NCBI GenBank assembly: GCA_018822365.1
Contig: JAHJKL010000029.1
Span: 1 to 35,664, forward strand
Direction of reading: 5' to 3'
Origin: Candidatus Margulisiibacteriota bacterium
GTDB lineage: Bacteria > Margulisbacteria > WOR-1 > O2-12-FULL-45-9 > XYB2-FULL-48-7
DNA: 35,664 nt
This document shows, one piece after another, positions 32,284-35,664 of the stretch; position 1 is the first letter of the stretch, and the number at the start of each line of letters is the position of its first letter. Under the pieces are notes generated by a model. The model worked only from the letters and a program-made list of their open reading frames with translations, was not told the origin of the DNA and did not search any database. A program made the position numbers and the translations under genes.

Positions 32284-32313
32284 GTAGAATAAAAGCCTGT
32301 TTTCTACTTTTTT
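32284..32313 (+). terminator. Terminator-like hairpin on the plus strand after glnK1
   Basis: GTAGAA (32284-32289) pairs with TTCTAC (32302-32307), with additional A/T pairing inside, followed by six Ts on the plus strand. It points against the gene direction. It may block antisense transcription into glnK1 or simply be an AT-rich palindrome. On the minus strand the T-tract is missing, so it does not look like a glnK1 terminator. Confidence 0.3.
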
Positions 32314-32316
32314 GTA

Positions 32317-32655
32317 TTAGATAACCGAACCTCCACGCTCCCGGGTTCTGATCCTGACCACTTCTTCAACCGGTAAAACAAAGATTTTGCCATCCCCAAC
32401 ACTGCTGGTTGAGCAGCTCGCCAAGATCACTTCTATAACTTTATCGACATCTTTAGCGTTAACCACCAATTCAACTTTAACTTTGGGCAAAAATTCAACC
32501 CGGTATTCGCCAACCCGCCATTCCAGGGTTATCCCCCGCTGGACCCCGCGTCCCTTTACTTCCGTAATGGTCATTCCGGAAAACCCCTTGGAATCTAGGG
32601 CCTCCCTTAGTTCTTCCAGTTTTTCCGGTTTTATGATCGCTTCAATCTTTTTCAT
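32317..32655 (-). CDS. glnK: Nitrogen regulatory protein PII (GlnK-type, copy 1)
   Basis: 112-residue trimeric sensor of ATP/ADP and 2-oxoglutarate. Tyr51, the uridylylation site, is kept in the T-loop (GEYRVEFLPK, 49-58). The B-loop GDGKIFVLPVE is at about 87-97. Its ATG overlaps the amt1 stop by one base (TAATG), so it is made with the Amt channel it would plug, as GlnK does with AmtB. Residues 1-65 differ from copy 2 at only three positions, while the second half is more diverged. Confidence 0.96.
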   Translation of the reverse strand: MKKIEAIIKPEKLEELREALDSKGFSGMTITEVKGRGVQRGITLEWRVGEYRVEFLPKVKVELVVNAKDVDKVIEVILASCSTSSVGDGKIFVLPVEEVVRIRTRERGGSVI

Positions 32656-33872
32656 TAATATACCGACTCCCCATGTTGGGCAATATCCAAACCGACGTTC
32701 TCTTCGTTATCTTTCGCTCTCAGCGAAAACATCGTATCAACAACCTTGGCTATCAGATATGAAACAATAAAAGAAAAACCAGCTACCACCGCGATCGTCA
32801 ATACCTGGACAAAAAAGAAGTTATATCCGCCTAACAACAAGCCGTTAGCCCCGGCAGGATTTACCGCTTTTTGGGCAAATATCCCAACCGCCAGCATCCC
32901 CCAGATCCCCCCAATACCATGACAGGCGAACACATCAAGCGACTCGTCAAAACCGATCTTCATCCTAAAAATTATCATATAATAAGAAAGGGCGGCCGCG
33001 ATAACCCCGATCAGCAAGGCAGAAAGAGGCGTGATGAATCCGGAAGCGGGAGTAACCGCCGCCAAACCGGCGATCGCCCCGGTCGAAAATCCAAGGACAC
33101 TTGGCCGTTTATGGGTCCAATTAATGATCATCCAGGTCAGGGCGGCCGCCGCGCCCGAAGCATTGGTCGCGACCAGAGCCTGAGCCGCGACCGCACCGGC
33201 CGAGAGGGCTGAACCGCCATTAAAACCAAACCAACCAAACCAGAGCAAAAACGCACCCAGGACCGTCAAAGGAATATTTGACGGCTCCATATTATCTTTT
33301 CCATAACCCTTCCGCTTGCCAATGACCATCGCCACCGCCAGGGCCGAGACACCGGCAGTGATATGGACAACCGCCCCTCCGGCAAAATCAAGCGCGCCAA
33401 GAACCCGGAGCCAACCGCCGATCCCCCAGATCCAGTGAGCGACAGGAGCGTATATAAAGGTCGACCAAAGCAGGGTAAAAACCAGGAACCCGGAAAAATT
33501 TATCCTTTCAACAAAGGCTCCGGTGATCAACGCCGGGGTAATGACCGCAAAAGCAAGCTGAAAAGCCATAAAGGCAAGGTGTGGGACCCCAGGAGCGTAG
33601 CCGGCATGCGGAGCCCCCCCAACCTTCATTAACCCAAGCCAATCCAACCCCCCGATTATTCCCCCATGATCCGGACCAAAAGCTAAAGTATAGCCAAAAA
33701 GCATCCATTGCACCGTAATTAAGGCTAAGATAACCACCGATAACATAATAGTGGAGAGCAGGTTCTTTTTACGGACCATCCCTCCATAAAAAAAGCCAAG
33801 CGCCGGAGTCATTAGGATAACCAAAGCCGTTGAGATCAAAACCCAGGCAGTATCTCCGCTGTTTATATTCAT
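32655..33872 (-). CDS. amt: Ammonium transporter Amt (copy 1)
   Basis: 405-residue, 11-span inner-membrane ammonium channel. The pore histidines are in VVHITAG (about 168) and FACHGIGGIWG (about 315). DFAGG (about 161-165) and [12 protein letters not shown] (26-37) are family signatures. The C-terminal tail GLDIAQHGES is the GlnK-contact end. There is no signal peptide; the N-terminus is short. It is co-transcribed with glnK1 from a sigma-54 promoter whose predicted start is only two or three bases before the ATG. No clear ribosome-binding site is present. Confidence 0.96.
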   Translation of the reverse strand: MNINSGDTAWVLISTALVILMTPALGFFYGGMVRKKNLLSTIMLSVVILALITVQWMLFGYTLAFGPDHGGIIGGLDWLGLMKVGGAPHAGYAPGVPHLAFMAFQLAFAVITPALITGAFVERINFSGFLVFTLLWSTFIYAPVAHWIWGIGGWLRVLGALDFAGGAVVHITAGVSALAVAMVIGKRKGYGKDNMEPSNIPLTVLGAFLLWFGWFGFNGGSALSAGAVAAQALVATNASGAAAALTWMIINWTHKRPSVLGFSTGAIAGLAAVTPASGFITPLSALLIGVIAAALSYYMIIFRMKIGFDESLDVFACHGIGGIWGMLAVGIFAQKAVNPAGANGLLLGGYNFFFVQVLTIAVVAGFSFIVSYLIAKVVDTMFSLRAKDNEENVGLDIAQHGESVY

Positions 33873-33884
33873 GCTTCAATAAAA

Positions 33885-33900
33885 AGCAATGTTATTGCCA
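33885..33900 (-). promoter_or_regulatory. Sigma-54 promoter of amt1-glnK1
   Basis: The minus strand reads TGGCAATAACATTGCT: GG-N10-GC spacing is exact and TTGC is intact. The +1 would fall at about 33874, leaving a two-base leader before ATG at 33872. The rest of the 76-base gap has a small CTACA/TGTAG hairpin at 33933-33946. Confidence 0.75.
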
Positions 33901-33948
33901 CTAAGCGAACTTAAGTCATAGCCCTTACTTATCTACATTTTTGTAGCT

Positions 33949-34287
33949 TCAAAGGACTCCGGACCCGCGATCACCGGTCCTGATCCTGATCACTTCTTCA
34001 ACCGGGGAAACAAAGATCTTCCCATCCCCAATACTCCCGGTCTTGCAAGTCCTGACAATAATATCAATGACCTCGGTCGCTTTTTTTTCTTCAACCACTA
34101 GTTCAACTTTGATCTTGGGGAGAAATTCCACCCTGTACTCGCCAACCCGCCATTCCAGGGTTATCCCCCGCTGGATCCCCCGCCCTTTGACTTCGGTAAT
34201 GGTCATACCGGAAAATCCTTTGGCGTCCAAAGCCTCCCGCAGTTCTTCAAGCTTCTCCGGTTTAATGATCGCTTCAATCTTTTTCAT
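33949..34287 (-). CDS. glnK: Nitrogen regulatory protein PII (GlnK-type, copy 2)
   Basis: 112 residues, paralog of the 32317 gene. Tyr51 and the T-loop (GEYRVEFLPK) are conserved, as is GDGKIFVSPVE in the B-loop region. It has its own AGGAGG site 13 bases after the amt2 stop. The N-terminal 65 residues are nearly identical to copy 1, including a 37-base stretch of identical DNA over the T-loop coding region, while the C-terminal half has diverged. This is consistent with gene conversion or selection on the channel-binding face. Confidence 0.96.
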   Translation of the reverse strand: MKKIEAIIKPEKLEELREALDAKGFSGMTITEVKGRGIQRGITLEWRVGEYRVEFLPKIKVELVVEEKKATEVIDIIVRTCKTGSIGDGKIFVSPVEEVIRIRTGDRGSGVL

Positions 34288-34299
34288 GGCCTCCTCCTT

Positions 34300-35511
34300 T
34301 TACACGCTCTCCGCGTGTTGCGAAATATCAAGCCCAACCAGCTCTTCGTTCTCGGCAACCCTTAACCCCATAAACAGATCGATCAGTTTCGCGATAATGA
34401 TCGTTACGATAAAAGCAAAAAGCCCGGTAACCGCTACCGCGATAAACTGGGTCCAGACCAGGCCGGGATTGCCAAAGAGCAGGCCATCCGCCCCGGCCGG
34501 ATTGACCGCTTTACTGGCAAAGATCCCGGTCGCGATCGCTCCCCAGGCTCCTCCCATCCCATGACAGGCAAAGGCATCCAGCGACTCGTCTATCCGCCAT
34601 TTCATCCGGAGAATGATCATATAATAAGAAATAACAGCCGCGCTCCCACCGATCGCGATCGCTGAAAGTGGGTCGACAAACCCTGAAGCCGGGGTGATCG
34701 CGACCAAACCAACAACCGCACCGGTCGCCACCCCCAGAACACTTGGCCGACGGTGCAGCCAGCTTAAGAACATCCAGACCACCGCTGCTGCCGCTGCCGC
34801 TGTATTGGTAACCACAAAAGCAGAGACCGCTAATCCGTTAGCCGCTAGCGCGGACCCGCCGTTGAAACCAAACCAACCGAACCAGAGGAGAACCGCCCCC
34901 AAAACCACGATCGGGATATTGCTTGGCTCCATATTATCCTTGCCATAACCAAGCCGTTTGCCAATAACCAGGGCAATGGCCAGCGCGGAAAAACCTGCAG
35001 TCACATGAACCACCGTCCCTCCGGCAAAATCAAGCGCCCCCAGGTTCCGGAGCCAACCCCCAACTCCCCAGACCCAATGAGCGACCGGATCGTAAACGAT
35101 CGTCGCCCAAATAACCGAAAAGAACAAAAACGAGGAGAATTTGATCCTTTCAACAAAAGCACCAACAATAAGCGAAGGGGTCACAATGGCAAAGGCCGCC
35201 TGGAAGATCATAAAAGCCAGCGCCGGGATCGTCGCCGCGTAATCGGCATTAGGGGCCTGCCCGACCCCAATCAGTCCCAGCCAGTCAAGGCCACCAATTA
35301 TTCCCCCCTGGGTCGGCCCAAAAGCCAGAGTGTAGCCAAAAAGGACCCACTGGAGGCTGATCACCATCAAAACAGCAAAACACATCATGATGGTTGAAAG
35401 TATGTTCTTTTTACGGACCATCCCGCCGTAGAAAAAACCGACCGCCGGCGTCATCAGAATTACCAGCGCCGCCGACATCAGGACCCAAGCTGTATCTCCC
35501 GCATTGATCAT
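34300..35511 (-). CDS. amt: Ammonium transporter Amt (copy 2)
   Basis: 403-residue, 11-span channel, paralog of the 32655 gene with closely similar sequence. VVHVTAG and [11 protein letters not shown] carry the pore histidines; [12 protein letters not shown] and the tail [10 protein letters not shown] are kept. It starts at ATG 35511 with AAAGGAGG about 8 bases upstream, so unlike amt1 it has a transcribed leader. glnK2 follows after 12 bases. No sigma-54 element is seen upstream; a large nested hairpin is found instead. Confidence 0.96.
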   Translation of the reverse strand: MINAGDTAWVLMSAALVILMTPAVGFFYGGMVRKKNILSTIMMCFAVLMVISLQWVLFGYTLAFGPTQGGIIGGLDWLGLIGVGQAPNADYAATIPALAFMIFQAAFAIVTPSLIVGAFVERIKFSSFLFFSVIWATIVYDPVAHWVWGVGGWLRNLGALDFAGGTVVHVTAGFSALAIALVIGKRLGYGKDNMEPSNIPIVVLGAVLLWFGWFGFNGGSALAANGLAVSAFVVTNTAAAAAAVVWMFLSWLHRRPSVLGVATGAVVGLVAITPASGFVDPLSAIAIGGSAAVISYYMIILRMKWRIDESLDAFACHGMGGAWGAIATGIFASKAVNPAGADGLLFGNPGLVWTQFIAVAVTGLFAFIVTIIIAKLIDLFMGLRVAENEELVGLDISQHAESV

Positions 35512-35538
35512 TTTCTTCTCCTCCTTTTATTATTTAAA

Positions 35539-35596
35539 GCGGGGATCCCGGCCTGGCCCATTTCTTGGTATGGGCGGCGGCCGGAGCGTTTCCCGC
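35539..35596 (-). terminator. Large nested hairpin between an upstream gene and amt2
   Basis: Minus-strand RNA can form three stacked stems: GCGGG/CCCGC (35596-35592 with 35543-35539), CCGGCC/GGCCGG (35584-35579 with 35553-35548) and GCCCAT/ATGGGC (35575-35570 with 35561-35556), with an 8-base loop. It starts 5 bases after the stop of the upstream gene and is followed only by TTTAAATAAT, a weak T-tract, then the amt2 ribosome-binding site. It may be a terminator, an mRNA-stability hairpin or a regulatory leader. Confidence 0.55.
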
Positions 35597-35601
35597 AATT
35601 A

Positions 35602-35664
35602 TCACAAATTTATATCGAGTTGGGTAGTGATCGTCGGCTTGGCATTATTGTTATAAGTGCCGTA
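35602..35664 (-). CDS. C-terminal end of an unidentified gene (partial, starts beyond the right edge)
   Basis: Reading leftward from the window edge, 20 codons then TGA: YGTYNNNAKPTITTQLDINL. The alternating polar/hydrophobic ending (TTQLDINL) looks like the last strand of an outer-membrane barrel, perhaps a porin, but too little is visible to name it. It lies directly upstream of amt2 in the same direction and is followed at once by the nested hairpin. Confidence 0.45.
   Translation of the reverse strand, partial: YGTYNNNAKPTITTQLDINL

Overview
The window reads as chromosome of a Gram-negative-type (diderm) bacterium. Outer-membrane barrel proteins are present (an Omp85-type barrel and a PorV-like barrel), and secreted proteins carry clear signal peptides. 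GC content is moderate, spacing is tight and most genes are convergent or operonic. Large parallel beta-helix proteins ending in a FlgD-Ig/'type A sorting'-like domain, together with a PorV-like protein, GSIII and a GAF-ANTAR regulator, would suit an uncultivated diderm lineage (Margulisbacteria/WOR-1-like is my guess). No rRNA or other phylogenetic marker is present to fix this. TGA, TAA and TAG all act as stops.

Layout. (1) 1-5177: biotin synthesis. bioC (cut by the left edge) and bioH run leftward; an Omp85-like barrel gene and then bioB-bioF-bioD run rightward from a very short divergent promoter. bioA is not in the window. (2) 5158-9000: an accessory stretch holding queH, an AT-rich Ser/Thr kinase, tspO, a pyrimidine-dimer glycosylase followed in frame by a YjbQ remnant, a putative sigma-28-driven small RNA with a terminator, and two unknown small genes. 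(3) 9025-12976: a DEAD-box RNA helicase and a P-type cation ATPase. (4) 13069-16886: nitrogen module 1, transcribed leftward as glnA (GSI), a GAF-ANTAR antiterminator abutting it, and an FMN/Fe-S glutamate-synthase-like protein. (5) 16938-23743: two paralogous secreted beta-helix proteins and a PorV-like outer-membrane protein coupled to the second by an ATGA overlap. (6) 23795-35511: nitrogen module 2, leftward as amt2-glnK2, amt1-glnK1, GSIII (glnN), a stand-alone Fis-type DNA-binding protein, gltB and gltD. The right edge holds the last 20 codons of another gene.

How it works together. Ammonium enters through two Amt channels, each paired with a PII protein that keeps the T-loop Tyr51. It is fixed by either of two glutamine synthetases (GSI, GSIII) and passed to either of two glutamate-synthase systems (the FMN/Fe-S protein, GltBD). 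Three control layers are visible: sigma-54 promoters before amt1 and GSIII, a Fis/NtrC-type helix-turn-helix encoded two bases before gltB, and a GAF-ANTAR RNA-binding antiterminator coupled to glnA.

The most unusual signals are the putative sigma-28 small RNA; the ANTAR and Fis regulators embedded in the two nitrogen modules; the beta-helix/PorV pair resembling a type IX secretion cargo and shuttle; a palindromic insertion inside bioF; the YjbQ gene remnant; and a recurrent promoter geometry (-10 box ending 6-9 bases before the start codon) that implies many leaderless mRNAs.
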